Source of the DNA: Angiostrongylus vasorum
Lineage: Eukaryota > Nematoda > Chromadorea > Rhabditida > Metastrongylidae
Assembly: GCA_018806985.1 (NCBI GenBank)
Contig: JADANN010000461.1
Span: 1,984,001 to 2,048,000 of the forward strand
DNA length: 64,000 nucleotides
Reading direction: 5' to 3'
Of this stretch, positions 41,345 to 53,399 are shown piece after piece. Numbering within the stretch: position 1 is the first letter of the stretch; the number at the start of each line of letters is the position of its first letter. The position numbers and the translations under genes were made by a program. The notes below the pieces were generated by a model that saw nothing but the letters and a program-made list of their open reading frames with translations, did no database searches and had not been told where the DNA came from.

Positions 41345-42808
41345 TTTGGACGGCCCGTCTTCACGAGCTGTGCGGACGCCCAGCACATATGCCATTCGTT
41401 CCTTTCTCTTGCAATCGTAGTCCATGGTGGTGGTCTTGTTCGAGCATGGTAGCGCGTGCGAGTGTCATACCGTGATCTGTAAAACAACTGCAGCTGCCGG
41501 GTACAGCTGATCACTTTGTTTACGAACACGTCCGCCCAACGTGTAGGTGGTCGTCCTAGGGGATGTTTGCATTCTCTTGGAGTCCACTCTACTGTTCTTT
41601 TCGTCCATCTGTTGCCTGTTCTTCTCATTATGTGACCGGCCCATCTATGTTTCGCTGTCGATGTATATACTCCTGGACCTCGAAGATGTGACAGATTTCG
41701 AAGATCAGAGCTTCGCATTCCGGCTAGATATTGAGAGTGCCGGTTATATTTCGAGAAGACATCGCTCAAGCGCTCTGTGAGTAGTGCGAAGCATTTCTTG
41801 ACGTAGTTGAAGTATCAACCCATGTCTCCGCAGCATAACAGAACGCTGGGAGGACCGTAGAATCGAAGAGATGAGCGCGGATTTTCGAGCCCTTCAGTGG
41901 GTCGGTGGCTTCTTTGAGAGGCCCGAATGCGGCCCAAGCTGCTCTCCTTCTTCTATCTAGTTCCTTCTCCATGTTGTTTTCCATGTTCATTGATCGCCCA
42001 AGGTATACGTGCGAGGTGGTCTCTGCAATGAGAGAGCCATCCAATTCAATTTTTTCGCCTTCGCACCATGGGTTTTTCATGAACTGGACCTTCTTTCGAT
42101 TTATGTGCAGTCCGATCTTTTTACCAGCTTTTCGTTGAGCTCACTGATCACCATCTCTGCTTCGCTAGTACTTCTTGAGAAGATGACAATGTCGTACGGG
42201 CAAAACGAAGGTTTGATAGGGATATTCCATCAATACGTATGCCTTTTTCATCCCAATCGATTGACTTCATTATCCATTGCAGTCGCGGCACTGAACAGCC
42301 TTGGCGATATTGTGTCGCCTTTGTCGAACCCTCTTTTTCCTATGGGTATGGTAAGAGGTAGATGGAAAAGCTGTATTTTCGTAGTACAGTTCCGATGAAA
42401 CAGTCGTACAGAGTTCTTATGTAGGAAAGGTCCACTCCTTGGTCGACGAGCGCTGATAGGATTGCATTCGTTTCGACACTGTCAAACGCTTTTTCATAGT
42501 CGACAAAGGTTAGGACTAGAGGCAAGTGGTATTCCCTGACAAACTTCAATGACCCTGGACACGGTTTGGATGTGGTCCATGCAGCAAAATCCTTTTCGAA
42601 ATCCTGCTTGCTCGACTGGTTGCGCCTCATCCAATGGCCTTGATATGCGCGAGGGAGATATCTTTGTGAAGAGCTTGTAGAGTACACTCAACAAGCAAAT
42701 GGGACGATAGTTACGAAGATCCCTTCGGTCTCCTTTCTTGGGCAGGATGACCTTACGCGACGTCCTCCACTGGTCTGGGATTTTTTCCTTTTGAAGGTAG
42801 GCTGTCAT
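41345..42808 (-). pseudogene. RTE-2 reverse transcriptase and thumb
   Basis: Frames on the minus strand give VILPKKGDRRDLRNYRPICLLSVLYKLF (near 42,740), FRKGFCCMDHIQTV, motif A LTFVDYEKAFDSVE (near 42,500), motif B DKGDTISPRLF-like sequence (near 42,320) and a motif C region (near 42,200) that is readable only in part. The thumb has CYAAETW (41,830), RWAGHIMRRTGNRWT (41,640) and GRPPTRWADVF (41,540). Stops and frame changes separate all blocks. Confidence 0.75.
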
Positions 42809-43629
42809 ATGATTTGCGAGAAAGCTACATGTAAATTGTGGCGTCCAGCACTGAGGAAATCGGCGGTGACATTGTCTGGTCCTGGAGCTGCGCCTCTTTT
42901 CATGCTTTCTATCTCAACTCGAACCTCCGACGGAAGAATTCCAGGTGGTTTTTCTCCTGCAGGGGATATTAGGTTCCGTAACGGGGATTGTGGAACGGAA
43001 AAGGTTGGTGTAGAACGTTTCCGCTATTAATTCCATATCATGGCGGGAACTTTTGACGATCCCATCTTCGTTCATCAGGGCTGAACATTATAATCACACA
43101 AGTCCCGACGGCATTTTTTTCAGACTGCTTTCTTTTTCTCTGCTGCTTCCAGTAGTTTCTTCTGCTTGTACCATTGTAGATCTTCCTGCAAAGTTATTCT
43201 GCGGCTGGCATTTATTACCAGCCATGTCAAACGTGTTGCAGTAGGATCAAGCTTCAGTTTCCCTTCTCTTTTCGAGCAACTCCTTAGTAGTGACGGAGAT
43301 GCGATACGATGGTCTTGCTTGAGAAACTGAGGCGAATTCGGCGTCAGCTTTTTCAGTCCTTCGACAAGCAGCTCGTGGTCTTCGGTCGGGTCTTCTTTAA
43401 TCTACCAGTCACGTTTGGATAGGACTTTCGTTCAGAATGTTCTCGTCGTATACAGCTAGACTTTTTCCCTCGTGTTCGATGAAGAGAGTTCTTTTCCAGC
43501 TTGCGGCTGAATCGAATCTTCGCGCGAAGAAAGGCGGTGATTGGGACCAGTACAGAATGACTGGGACTACCGATATGTCAAGTAGGCACCATCTTCTGTT
43601 TGTCAGAATATGGTCGATCTCCGCATGAG

Positions 43630-44348
43630 TCATGCCGTTAGGGAGACTCCCATGTCCAGCGGCGGCTTTCCTTCTTCTGGAAAAACGGGTTTCCATGGAA
43701 GAGACGTGCTGCGAACAAGAGTCCTGCGTAGACGGTTCCCATTCTCATTTCTTTCTCCTAATCCAAAATTTCCGATCCTGTATTCGCTCTCGTTGGCCTT
43801 TCCTATTCCGGCGTTGAAGTCTCCGAGCAACAAATTTATGACGTGCTTTACCATTGCGTATGACGTCCTCCAACTGATAGTAGAACGCATTTAATTCGCA
43901 CTCATCAGCTGCGTCGGTCGGTGAGTAGCAGTTGATGGTAGTGATCTTCTTATGACGCGACAGTTGAAGACGGAAGACGGCTATGCGAGGGGAAAGGATC
44001 TCGTATGAGTCGACGAGATGGACAATGGACGGGTGGGCGACAAAGCCTACACCGACGACATTTAGTGATGGGACCTTTTCTCCACGGATCACAAGGGTCC
44101 TGTTGTTTTAGTTGGCGTATGTCAATCTTCTTGATTTTTTGTTTCTGTAATGCGATCATATGAAATTTAATGCGATCTGCGGCTACAAGAAGGGCGTGAA
44201 GATCGGCCTCTGTGAAGGGTGTTTTGGCATCATACGTGCATAGTAAGAAATAATCTCCATGGGTTGTCGTGCATGTGTTCCTCAGATCCGGTTCCATTGT
44301 CGTCCTGCGTAACCCGAGATTTTCTGGGCCTCTCACCTGTCGTCTCAC
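43630..44348 (-). pseudogene. RTE-2 endonuclease domain
   Basis: Pieced from three overlapping frames: LLCTYDAKTP (Asn of the usual TYNA replaced by Asp), MIALQKQ (usual ALQET), [20 protein letters not shown] and the HAEIDHIL motif just downstream. The Asn-to-Asp change and the loss of the Glu-containing LQET motif suggest loss of nuclease activity. Confidence 0.7.
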
Positions 44349-44534
44349 CGCCTGACATCATAGACGGGAGCACCCAGTGTGCGAGGTACTGAGGCTGGCC
44401 TATTGCTGGTCATGCAACTTGGTCCTCCCTGGAGTTCTGACTTAACCTTGCGAGGGCGTATCCAGGTCTTCACCACGATGTGGGTCAGCGGGAGGTGTGT
44501 TTTCGGCGAGGAATCCTTCGCGCGATCTTCCTAC

Positions 44535-44711
44535 TAATTGATTCGGAGAGATGTTGAAACCAAAATCAGAAACGAAAGTAGGAATGAAAAAAGCAACCGA
44601 AAGCTCAAGGACGAGTAGAAGCCAAATCCCACAAAAGGGACAAGTACAATATGAAAATACCCATTGTTTGTAAGTTTTCCCCAGATCGTCACAACGACAG
44701 ATAATTGCAAA
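44535..44711 (-). CDS. Exon-like piece of a serpentine receptor (TM4-like)
   Basis: A 177-base minus-strand piece (59 codons, phase 0) bounded by a TTCCTTGTTGCAG acceptor and a GTAGGA donor. It encodes a polar start, then a hydrophobic run around IWLLLVLELSVAFFI followed by a loop-like end. It lies 2.4 kb downstream, in the minus sense, of the TM2-TM3 piece at 47,364-47,143, whose donor phase is compatible. RTE-2 begins right after its donor, so the two may belong to one chemoreceptor gene broken by the RTE. I found no second copy to confirm protein-level conservation. Confidence 0.33.
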
Positions 44712-45019
44712 CTGCAACAAGGAAAGCACGAATTGCTTGATGGACGCCTGGAACATCTATAGTGACGGCGAGTTGAAAGCTTTTTAATAACTTGAATATG
44801 AACGTCTACTTGCGTTATGCTGATACAGTTTGCTAGTAGACTTGTTGCCATCTCAAAGAAAGCAGTAACTGTAGGCCGAGCATATCGAGGTGATGTAGGG
44901 GATGTTAGAGGACACTATAGAGATGCTGCGATTGTAAACACTGTACAAAAAAAATTGTGCAGGTTAGTCTTAAGGGTTTTTTGTGAGCATTGTGGTTATG
45001 CTCTTTCAATACTGGTCAT

Positions 45020-46098
45020 GGAAAGTGTAAATTTTTTGCAACGAAAAGGAAATTTTAGATGAATAGTTCGGTGTCTACAACATCTGAGGTTTTTTCGTAA
45101 AAAATTGCTAACAAGTGAAAGTGCATTGTAAAGAGTGAAATTCCATGTTGAATATACAAATTATACAGTAGGTATGCTCATTAGTCAATCTTCTAAAAAA
45201 TAGTGTTTAATTGAAGCTTAGAAAGGGTAATCAACATTCTTCTAGATGTTTGAGCTACAATGAGCCCGGTATAAAAAGATATATGCGCCAACGTTTTTAG
45301 CGCAACGCTACTCCGAGGGAGGTGTAGACGCCGAAACGTTAGCCGAATAAAACTTTTATACCAACCTTTTTCTGACCCATTCATGTAAAAATTATTGACA
45401 TTTTGACTCTTCTTGAAGAAGACAGCGAATTACTGATCATTTCCGAGGTTAAAAAGAATGTCAGTCCTAGGGATTTAGCAACAATGGATGACTTTCTATG
45501 CATACTTCGCAACAGACAAAGTTGAAGAGCACGAAAACAATAAATGAAGCTTGGACCCAATATTTGACTTCCATGAGCGCGTTCCTCATTTGCAGCTCAT
45601 CAAGATTACAAATTTTCGGAAAGCTCCAGCTGCGGGAAGCTGTTTGCAAAACTTTGTTTTAAGCTCAAGTGTAATCATGTACTTCTCAAGTTGTTTGTGC
45701 TCTTACGCTGTTAAGTGGTTATTTCTAGACGAACCCGCTGGAATGTGGAAGTGCCGCAGACATCCCAACGATTGTTACAGGAAAATAAAATTATCACTAT
45801 TTCGGACTAGTTAACATACATACCTATACGATCAACAACAGATGTGACCAGTGGTCGGGGCGTGTCTTTCCATATCGATATGTAATTTGTAGAAATTGTA
45901 AAGGGTAAAGTAATTACTATCGAGTGCAGCGTTAAAAACAACGTTGAAAATTTGCCATAAGAGTTGAAAACTTTCCATAAAGATACTTTACATGCGAATA
46001 GATTGGTAACCACTAGGATGCTGAGATATGAGTGAAATTTGGAACCTCGGATATGCTTCGAACCCTCGACTATCTTTTCTGGAGCTCACGTACTATCC
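45020..46098. repeat. Direct repeat block, copy 2 (partner 3,075-4,155)
   Basis: Nearly identical to 3,075-4,155. It includes a decayed hammerhead-like motif (about 45,307-45,344, with GCCGAAACGTTAGCC well preserved), the reversed PLE terminus (45,448-45,477) and the tRNA-like tail (46,040-46,098). The region from 46,099 to 46,574 holds nothing I recognise. Confidence 0.8.
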
Positions 46099-46574
46099 AC
46101 CATTTTTGCACCGCAGTTCTTCGTGAGACGAGGTCAGCACAAAAAACTTTTATCGGCCAGCGTCGAATTGGTGCTTTCTCCTTCTCCAGGATCATCTTAG
46201 TAGCACAGGAAATTATTGATTACTCTTATCAAAGCATAGCAATGTTGGTTTTTTAAGATGTTATTGTACTCTCTGTTCAGATCAGATGCTTTTCGGCGGA
46301 TTTCTTCTCTTTCAGTACATGGATAGCTAAGCCGATATGGTAGTTTCTAGGCGGCGAAATACTTCGATAACCCCCTGCAGAACCTAAATTTCACTCGCAT
46401 TGTAAGCAAGATGTTCAGACACTCAACGTTGTCTAAGGATCTTTCACTTGTTCATATTTATTTATGGAGACCACCCATAGAGTTGCATAGATTTTACTGT
46501 TCGTTTTATAATATAAATCATTGTTGGGAACTGAAGGCAAGGTAGCAAAGTCTTTAACAACTTAGTTCCATCGA

Positions 46575-46985
46575 GTACTTGGATACTGGAATACTTGGAT
46601 AGCACGTCTTCACTTTCTGTACGAGTCCCGGCATAATTTACATTCCCCGGAGATTTTCTGGTTTAGCCTTTGTAGTTCCCTGGAGTTTCGAGGTCAGCCT
46701 GGCCTAAGTCTGCAGCAGATCGTCACCACCCCTGGCAGTCGCCGCCCTTGTGAATCAGAGGAGGATTTGCCATAATGCGACTAGTTTGATACCAGGACGG
46801 TGATGGATCCTGATATTGAATTACTCTTAGCTAAGCTTCCTGATGGAAAAGCCGGACTCCCTCTCCGCTTGAGAGACCCTGTCGGGGGATGAATCCCTTG
46901 CTGTACAGTGCAGCCCGACACACAGAAACACCTCCCAGCCACGATTAGGGGGCAAACCGTTGAGAGGAGTTTCGTCGAGTACAAA
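46575..46985 (-). repeat. Dispersed repeat R3, copy d
   Basis: Minus-strand copy beginning near 46,985 and ending at the left in GTACTTGGATACTGGAATAC. It is more diverged than copies b and c. Confidence 0.7.
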
Positions 46986-47142
46986 AAAGAATGTTTAATA
47001 AAAATATTTTAGAGAAAACTCTACCCTCTTGGAATTTGCTGTGCTCTTTCATATTTTTCACTGTTTAACACTTGAACTATCGATCAATATGCCTTCAAAA
47101 GGACGAATAACAACTTTAGATCGAATTTTCAACACTACTCAC

Positions 47143-47364
47143 ATTTTCAATAGCCAATCCGTTGCAACACACTGCAACTATCGCTGGATGGTAATGAAAA
47201 GAATGCCAAGTAGATACAGTACTTTTTGATGCGTAGTACTACATAAAGTACCAGTTCCGAAGTAACACAACTTATAACTGAAGTAGAACTCGTCAAACAG
47301 ATGACTTTTTTCGAAAAGTGACACACAACAAGTACTTGGCAGCTGTGGCAAGATCGGATACAGC
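47143..47364 (-). pseudogene. Serpentine chemoreceptor-like exon with in-frame stop (TM2-TM3)
   Basis: 222 bases on the minus strand between a GACTTTCAG acceptor and a GTGAGT donor, colinear with the exon at 25,610-25,388 in length, splice phase and protein pattern. Both have a hydrophobic start, a TWCFTQHH-like loop (here GTLCSTTHQ) and VLYLLGILFITIQR. The next codon is TAG (47,180-47,178) where the other exon has the Tyr of QRY. The premature stop inside TM3 would abolish the receptor. Confidence 0.45.
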
Positions 47365-47409
47365 CTGAAAGTCCTTTATCATATAAAAGCAGTGTTTAAT
47401 AAAAAAATA

Positions 47410-47945
47410 TATAAGCTTTTAATGATGCTGAGATATTTGCCAAACTCCGGGCCACAGGTGTCTACGGTGAGGAACAGCGCTTTTGTAACGCGCTCACCAC
47501 CACAACACGCGGGTCCTTCGTTTCGCCTGTCTCTCAGCTAGTTCTATCGATCACGACCATCAGCAATCACCCGTCAACGGGATTGATCTGGGAAGCCCAA
47601 ATCGGCATTGAACCCAGTTAAGCTGAGGCTATAGTTGAAATTCACAGCGTTGACTTTTTATTTACTGCCTTTTACTAGCTTTCACGGCAGGGTATTATTT
47701 GTGAAACAGTTGCTGATGGCCGTGATCGATAGAACTAGCTGAGAGACAGGCGAAACGAAGGACCCGCATGGTGTGGTGGTGAGCGCGTTACTTCCCGAAA
47801 AGGACAATAGCGCGTTCGTTCACCACCGTAGACACACTGCGGCCCGGACTTTGCAAATATCTCAGCATCACTGTGGTTGTTTCACAAATATTCCCCTGCC
47901 GTGAAAGCTAGTAAAAGGCAGTGAATAAAAGTCAACATTAAGCTT
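47410..47945. mobile_element. Foldback repeat family S1, long-spacer copy
   Basis: A minus-strand arm (47,410-47,560), the family spacer, an extra minus-strand tail piece (47,655-47,715), then a plus-strand arm (47,720-47,945) with A- and B-box-like sequences. The heads meet around GATCGATAGAACTAGCTGAG. The extra tail piece suggests one S1 arm landed within, or was copied into, another. Confidence 0.75.
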
Positions 47946-48129
47946 TTAATGTTGTCGTTTCACTCACGAATTTCTATTACACTTCTAAATCGCTGTATAT
48001 TATTAAGTTCTCCGGAAATTAGTATCCTACTTCACCCTGTATTGTCAAAATGGCATTCCGAATTTCGAATGGATTTTATTTGACGAAGTAAAAACATTTA
48101 GAATCTAAACCTTGTAGCCAATAGGGAAA

Positions 48130-48600
48130 AAAGTTTGCAAAGAGTGCGAGACGGCAGGTGTCTGCGGCAGGGGAACGAACATGTTATAACAGTTTCCGTG
48201 GACCAATGCGTTCACCACCACACCATGAGCGTCCTTCGTTTCGCCTTCCTCTCGGCTAATTTTCTATCTATCAGTGCTAAAAAAAAGTTAACATTGTGAT
48301 TTCAACTGCGACCTCAGCTTAACTGGGTTCAATGTCGATGTGGGCGCCCTAGATCCCGTTGACGGATGATTGCTGATGTCAGCGTTAGTAGAGAGAAAAC
48401 TAGCTGAGAGAAACATGAAGCGAAGCACGCGCATGGTGTGATGATGTACATCAGCTTCGGAAGGAGACAGTAACATGTTCGATCCCCACCGTAGACATCT
48501 GCCATCCGGAGTTTTGCAAGTATCTCAGAATCACTGTGGTTGGTTTCGCATAGTGCCTTGCCTTCAAAATTGTAGTAGGCATTAGATAAAAAGTTAACAT
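48130..48600. mobile_element. Foldback repeat family S1, diverged copy
   Basis: A minus-strand arm (48,130-48,265) and a plus-strand arm (48,390-48,600) separated by a spacer with GATCCCGTTGACGG. In the plus arm the B-box-like sequence reads ATGTTCGATCCCC, closer to the consensus than in other copies. Confidence 0.72.
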
Positions 48601-49019
48601 GGAGACGAGTTTATTTGCTATAATTCCGTCTAGAATCTTCTTGCATGGTGAAAGTGATGGAACGAATCGAATGTAGGAAGTGCTGGGATCAACACGGTAT
48701 AATACTCGCTAAAACGTTCTCAGTAAGAATTAAATTACAACTCAGACCTTATTTTCTCAATAACTTAATAATTCTTGGTCCTTGTTTAAGCAGTATATAA
48801 TCAAACTGAGCATATTCTCTATTTTTAATTCTTCGCTCGCCTTTCGAGGTTTCATTCTTCCTAGCGCTCTGTTATGCAGAAGAAATGTTGGTTGATAATT
48901 CGACCACGTCAAGAATGCTACGGAGATTGCTCCTAAAGAGAGCTCAAACGATGTCTTCATCCGGTACTCACAACGTCTAAGTGCAATGTAAAGTTGAGAT
49001 CATCGTAACCCATCCCATC
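48601..49019. other. No recognisable gene or repeat
   Basis: AT-rich spacer; a 67-codon minus frame (48,960-48,757) has no motif. Confidence 0.5.
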
Positions 49020-49375
49020 TTCCAAATCCAAGAGAATGCACACCAGAATTGGAGAACAAATGGGCCTGTTATGGAATAACAAGAACAGATGGAGGATGGA
49101 AGAAAAGAGTGGTGGAGTGGACTCCAAGAATGTATAAGTGCCTTATTGAACGATCAGGTAAACGATGGGCGGACGGGTTCGTGTCTTATATCAACCACCT
49201 GCACTCGAACGTTGAAACGATTTTAGGTCTACGGAATGTGTCTCACAGACAGTACCAAGTTCAAAGCAAACCACCACCATCGAAGACTCCTGCATGGGAA
49301 GAAAACGAATGGGAGATGTGCTGAGGTTGCGCTACTACTGAAAACGTTTCATACAAATATACAGGCAAGTAATCA
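49020..49375 (+). mobile_element. RTE-2 3' fragment
   Basis: The 91-codon plus frame (49,049-49,324) matches the RTE-2 C-terminus: a KKRVVEWTPR stretch, RWADGFV, and the ending PAWEENEWEMC. The 3' tail ends near ACAAATATACAGGCAAGTA. Everything upstream is missing, the usual result of 5' truncation at insertion. Confidence 0.75.
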
Positions 49376-49924
49376 CATTCTTAATGCGGTTTCAAGATTT
49401 CATAATGTTTACTGATGAATTTACACGAGGATGTTACAAAAAAAACACTTGGTTGCGCTTTGAGTTCTAGTACTCTCGCCTTCATCAAAGCTGCATTGAT
49501 TCAGTTGACTGTCAAGAGCAGTGGTTTCTTGCGATATGGGTCTTCCTATTCACACTGAGGAGAATAAAATGGAGTAGAGTTCTGCGAAAATGACGTAACC
49601 TCATGCGGCAGGAAGCTTTTATATAGGTCAGCTCTCAGCAACTGCTCCACCGATGATAGTCTGCTCTGCATTCAATCAGTGATAATTGGTGCTATGGTCA
49701 AATGATGGTCAGTTATCAAAAAGTACTTCAAGAAATGTTTGGGATGTAATACTATGCGATAGATGGGCTCTACCGTACTTTATTTTAAACCTCCTGTGTA
49801 TATGGTCTTATCTAGCAAACATTTACAAGTATCACTCTGCAGTAACCTACGAAATCATTCCATGAATCTTATTCCAAATGCATATTGCTGATACAGCTTA
49901 TAAATATGTAGGTCCACCTCGCAG
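49376..49924. other. No recognisable gene or repeat
   Basis: Contains a weak GCCTTCATCAAAGCT sequence (49,480) that may be a last trace of a PLE terminal motif. Nothing else is supported. Confidence 0.4.
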
Positions 49925-50345
49925 AAAGGAATCTTAACGGAGCTTAACGTCCATTGTTTCATTCTTCTCTTCTTTCCATCTTTCTTCCTGTTCTCACATA
50001 ATGGAGGAATCATTGACAATGCTTCGATTTCAACATATTTTCATATGGGTTCCTATGATAAAGGATGAAGGATGAAAGCTTCGGCGTTGATCAATCCCTG
50101 AGGAATGCGCCATGCAATCGACTTCATTAAGCATCATTTAGAGGTGATTGAATGCATATCTGGCCTTTACAATGACTCGTGGTGGCCTACCGATATATCA
50201 AGGCAGTGCTGCTATCCTCCCAGACACGTCTGGCACTAATTTGCCGATCCCGGAGGGATGGAGAGCATGCCGGGCCAAGCGCGCGTGAATAAATTCCACG
50301 TGTGTGTTGAAGGGCTCCTCCGACCACCGCGCCACGGGTGTCCAG
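49925..50345 (-). repeat. Inverted-repeat partner of 53,400-53,815, includes S2 copy f
   Basis: The S2 copy on the minus strand is 50,345-50,065. The 140 bases to its left (49,925-50,065) are the near-perfect reverse complement of 53,675-53,815, so the shared segment extends beyond the SINE. The S2 tail has a repeated AAGGATG unit at the joint. Confidence 0.8.
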
Positions 50346-51059
50346 AGTCTCGATGATATGAACTGCTAATTGGGGTTTGTGTTGCGCATTACTTATACAG
50401 TACCTTAAACTAAATCCTTCAACGTCCTTGTAGAGATAGCATATATAGAGTGCTCACAATTAAGCCGATCGGTCCACTAGTCATCAGTATTGAAGTCCCC
50501 TAGTAAGACTTTAGGGTTGAACTGTTAAACACCAAGTGATGGATTTGCTAACTAATTGAGTGGATTTGTTGGGCGATTTCTGAATAGTTTTTCGAGCATG
50601 TCTTCTGTTTAGACGTTATTCATGTTCATTAATAGTTGAGAACGGGATTTTAGGAAATATAGAGCTAATAATTCCGGCAGAACTGAATCACCAATGTACA
50701 TCTGTGGAATGCAGTGATCGAATAAACGATTACTTACAGTGATTCTCCAAAATTATTTTATCGGCTTGGGTGATATGATCGCAACGGAATTACTGCTGCT
50801 CATTCGGTAACTTATTAAGTAGTGCTTTACGACCAGATTTACGTTCAGCGTATAAAGCGTGCCTTCATAAGATTTTGAGGAATCGACTGCCTGTCTGACG
50901 AAGATCAGCTTCAGCGACTTTTCCGTCTCGTTGTAAGTTCTCTTGTTGTTTTTCTCTTCTTCAGTTGATGTTTATTATGAGTTCTGTTAAGTTTCTTACA
51001 ATAAGGTGTACCTTCAGCGTTGTTCTGTTTTTCGGTCATTACTGCTTGTTGGTAAAAAT
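50346..51059. other. No recognisable gene or repeat
   Basis: AT-rich spacer without supported features. Confidence 0.5.
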
Positions 51060-51340
51060 AAAAAAGGATGAAGCTTCTGGCGTTGATCAATCTCTGAGGG
51101 ATCTGCTCTGCACTCGACTTCACTAAGCATCTTCGGAGGTGAGTGAATGCATATCTGGCCTTAGCAATGACTCACGGTGGCCTACCAATGTATCGAATCA
51201 GTGTTGCTAACCTCACAGACCAGTATGCATCAATTTGCCGACCAAGGAGGGATGGAAAACTTGGTGATCACGGGGCGTCGAGATTGATCTCATGAGTATT
51301 GCAGGGCGCCTCTGGTCACTGTGCCACACGCGCCCCTTTT
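51060..51340 (-). mobile_element. tRNA-headed SINE-like repeat (family S2), copy g
   Basis: Minus-strand copy; the tail is at 51,060 (AAAAAGGATGAAGC) and the head near 51,340 (GGGGCGCGTGTGGCAC in reverse sense). Confidence 0.72.
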
Positions 51341-52469
51341 TGCAGGTAATATAAATGTTATTTGACTTCGTTTGTTAAAGAAATGAAGCTAGGTGGCGTT
51401 CTTTGTTGTCCATTGGTTCAGAGTTCCCGCTCAGCTCCTTTTTTTGAAATGAAAGGTTTGTTGGAACGGGATGTCCTCAGCGATATTCTCGTCTACTGGA
51501 TTTGTGATTTCTTGTTGGGAGAGCGTATGACTAAAGTTAATCATCTCACAAAGAAATGGTAAAGAACTCAGTACATAAAAGTGGATATCTCAAGAGCAGT
51601 CAAAATTTCTCCGATTGACTCCGCATTAGACATCCATGTATCCAGCGACAACTCTGCTTTGTTACCTAAAAAATTTCGTTGGAGAAGCGTGCTGTAGATG
51701 CAAACACGGAATGTCGCCCATTTATTCCCGTTTCTTCCCACTGTTCCGCGTTTTTTGACCTTTTGTTTCACTTTAACTCGCTTTTTCGAGCTGAAGTTTT
51801 CTACCAGAATCGATTCGCTTGTTTGACACAAATCACTTTATCAGAGCACAGAATGGGTATAATTCAACCCTAACAAATGTGCACCATGGTAAAAGTATGT
51901 CCTACTGTTTTTCATTTGAGATTAGGAATGAAAGACGGTTATAGCGGAATTAGCGGAAAACTCTTGTGTAGATCTACATGATAAGGAAGACATAGGTCTA
52001 AGGCATCGGTTTTTTTTTGCACGGAAGTTTTCCTCTTCACGAAGTATCAAGAGCAATGTGACAGATTTGTAAAGTTGCAAGTAAACTCCTTTAGGATGGC
52101 AGTGATTTGTTATACAGATTCACTCAACGTAGAGACGCCAGCAATTCCAGACCTCTTCGTATCTTGGAGATGGGATTATGTCAAGCTTTTCGGAAATTAT
52201 TTTAAAATGGTAGTTTTGTCCTTTCTTCCACATGCTCTAGCAATGATTTTTGTTGTAATGCTGTACTGTTGCGCATCACTATAAAACTCATTTCACGCAG
52301 TTCCACTCTGCCTATTTGTTTTATAAAAATAAGTCGTATCTATGGTGTATTCTAAACTTTAGGGGTTTCAGTTTCCAAAATAGCAGTTACGATTAACCCA
52401 TTTCCACGAATCTAAACTCTGACCCACAAGTGGCTTAGAACATTAATGAGGCATGGAATCAAAAGATTG
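51341..52469. other. Mostly featureless, one hydrophobic plus frame
   Basis: At 52,075-52,284 a 69-codon plus frame ends with a likely membrane segment (FLPHALAMIFVVMLYCC) after a tryptophan-rich stretch. It could be an exon of a membrane protein, but I see no matching splice sites or second copy. Confidence 0.3.
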
Positions 52470-52800
52470 TTAACGGATGCAAGTTGGTTCGGAAAAATTT
52501 CGTCGTGGCAAATTCGACCTTGAGGGTGCCCTTTCTGATATTGATGATAACGTATCGAATGTTCGGTGGAAGCAAATGCACTCAAAGCTCTTCGAGAATT
52601 TGCTGAAAAACCGAGTGCAAACATCCTGACTGTTTCAGAGTACTTAAAGAACATGAGTAAGTCAAGGAAGCTCAACAAACTGATTCCGTACGGATTGGAT
52701 AGCAATCAAGAAAATCGCCGTTTTGAGCTATCGTTGCTGCTTCTTTTGCGCAGCCAGAAGAACCCAACATTGAGGAACAAATCCTGTTCACCATAATCCG
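52470..52800 (+). pseudogene. mariner transposase N-terminal fragment
   Basis: Plus-strand frames give a WFGKISS-like HTH end, then VEANALKALREFAEKPSANI, SKSRKLNKLIPYGL and NQENRRFELSLLLLLR. These align with the second HTH, the KLDKLVPHEL linker and the NDNQKxRRFE motif of the mariner at 33,300-35,026. The catalytic domain is missing. An RTE fragment follows after ~60 bases. Confidence 0.7.
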
Positions 52801-52859
52801 CATTCACATGGCGCACTATCGAAGCAGCCAGACAACGAAATTCTGACTTATTCACCATA

Positions 52860-53395
52860 CAGTGATGACGTTCATGAGAAACAGATTGGTTTCGTATACC
52901 CCAGACTATCTCCGAACGTATCTCCGAATGCTACAGCTGGCTCTATCTGTATCAGGATGTCAGATATGATAAGCAACTTTGCCCCATTGATGGGCAGAAG
53001 GAAACAAGCGGCTCGGGTGTTCTCAAGGGGATCGAGAACGTAGTGAGGAAAACGAAGATCACCCATCTACGCGCCCACTTTTTCGACTCTACCATTCTCT
53101 GAATCTTAGCATTCATGTTGAAAACCAGATCGCCATGAATACTGAGAGTATCCCATATCACGAAAATAAGGAAATAAATAAGAAATTTCTGATCTGCTTT
53201 AGAAGTGTTCAATGATCATAGACATTGCTGTGTTCGTGGGGACAAATGTAATGCGGCCAAACTCCAGACGATAGATGGCTGCCGTAAGTGATTGAATTTT
53301 GGGAGATGCCAAGCGCACAGCAAAGAGACACAGACCCGTTCGTCAGAGTTCTTCACGAAGATCCGAGAAGGATTATATGATGCTCTACGAGTCCA
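52860..53395 (+). mobile_element. RTE-type LINE 3' fragment, copy G
   Basis: Two pieces separated by ~160 unmatched bases. One covers the end of the palm and the connection, with a GRRKQAARVF-like stretch (52,860-53,100). The other is the MNDNRWTRAVSDW-equivalent with PRTRSSEFF (53,255-53,395). An S2 copy begins directly at its end. Confidence 0.65.
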
Positions 53396-53399
53396 TGTC

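Larger units (their letters stand above)
41325..44500 (-). mobile_element. RTE-type LINE, second lineage (RTE-2), nearly full length
   Basis: Minus strand: a GC-rich leader (about 44,500-44,350), endonuclease (44,330-43,630), linker (43,700-43,400), RT (42,810-41,770) and thumb/C-terminus (41,769-41,345). The 3' end reads GGGCCGTCCAAATATCC then AAGTAAGTAAGTA. Motifs resemble those of copies A-E but the sequence is clearly a separate lineage. Numerous frameshifts make it inactive. The 5' end stops within ~35 bases of the exon-like piece at 44,535-44,711. Confidence 0.85.

Noticed and set aside
49470..49520. Another hammerhead core (GCCTTCATCAAAGCT region)
   Set aside because: Only the CTTTGATGAAGGC-like half is present; no GAAA box or closing stem follows.
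52075..52284. Serpentine receptor exon on the plus strand
   Set aside because: There is one hydrophobic segment, but no convincing splice sites, no paralogue in the window, and it is on the strand opposite to the other receptor pieces; kept only as a note.
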